From a bacterium (GTDB lineage: Bacteria; SM23-81; DAOVCL01): DNA of 12,164 nt. The notes beneath the pieces are model-generated. The model worked only from the letters and a program-made list of their open reading frames with translations. It did not search any database and had not been told where the DNA came from. Position numbers and translations under genes: made by a program. This document shows positions 12,077 to 12,164 of the stretch, piece after piece. The stretch is from positions 1 to 12,164 of the forward strand of contig JAOZPP010000087.1 of assembly GCA_029932675.1 (NCBI GenBank), in the 5' to 3' direction. How positions within the stretch are numbered: the stretch's first letter is position 1; every line of letters starts with the position of its first letter.

Positions 12077-12164
12077 TGATTCTAATTTCTTTGCAGTAGA
12101 GCCATTTTTACCCGAATTATTCATGAACTGAAAATGAATTGGCATAAATTTTTCAAGGCCAATG

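Larger units (their letters stand above)
11745..12164. other. gene-poor stretch upstream of hypF
   Basis: About 400 bases hold no gene I can support. They contain three palindromic elements (11808-11830, 12000-12026, 12058-12076). A plus-strand open frame at 11913-12131 (72 codons) runs straight through two of the palindromes and has no recognisable protein features. No convincing promoter for hypF was found. TTGACA at 11783-11778 lacks a good -10 at the right distance (TAAGTT at best). Confidence 0.5.

Noticed and set aside
11913-12131. Plus-strand 72-codon frame as a real gene
   Set aside because: It crosses two palindromic repeats, has no ribosome site of note and shows no domain-like pattern.

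Overview
All confidently called genes lie on the minus strand, so the window reads right to left. It looks like an uncultured bacterium of the FCB superphylum or a neighbouring candidate phylum. The basis is the secreted protein at 2264-3490, whose C-terminal FlgD-Ig/type A-like sorting domain (YPNPFN, IYFYRL, basic-hydrophobic end) is typical of those groups, plus dispersed CCACAAAGGCAC-type repeats. The taxon is an inference. No rRNA, tRNA, CRISPR array or transposase was seen.

Right half (6331-11744): a tightly packed operon hypF-hypC-hypD-hypE, then a VanZ-like membrane protein and two small DUF2007-type proteins. Every gene overlaps the next by 7-37 bases. HypF, C, D and E make and carry the Fe(CN)2CO moiety of NiFe hydrogenases. 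The hydrogenase subunits, hypA and hypB are not in the window. The 381 bases to the right of hypF hold repeat-like palindromes and no gene I can support.

Middle (4987-6136): an MscS-family channel gene with its own sigma70-type promoter (TTGACA-17-TAAAAT) and a structured leader.

Left half (1-4860): a candidate RiPP (ribosomally made, modified peptide) locus. A consensus promoter (TTGACA-17-TATATT) leads into a class I cyclic-di-GMP (GEMM-I) riboswitch. After it come a degraded or frameshifted coding stretch, a stand-alone PqqD-like recognition protein, and a previously unlisted 41-residue precursor-like peptide with a YxxP leader motif and a Cys-x3-Cys tail. These are followed by a secreted sorting-domain protein, a strong hairpin, a radical SAM/SPASM enzyme with a fused N-terminal PqqD domain, and the start of an unrecognised protein cut by the window edge. 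Copies of a CCACAAAGGCAC repeat are scattered only through this half. One inverted pair encloses a remnant of a GxxExxY gene and supplies the last codons of the radical SAM gene.

A cyclic-di-GMP-responsive RNA leading into a radical-SAM peptide-modification cassette with a surface-sorted partner is the most unusual feature here. The individual parts are visible in the sequence; the idea that they act as one system is inference.
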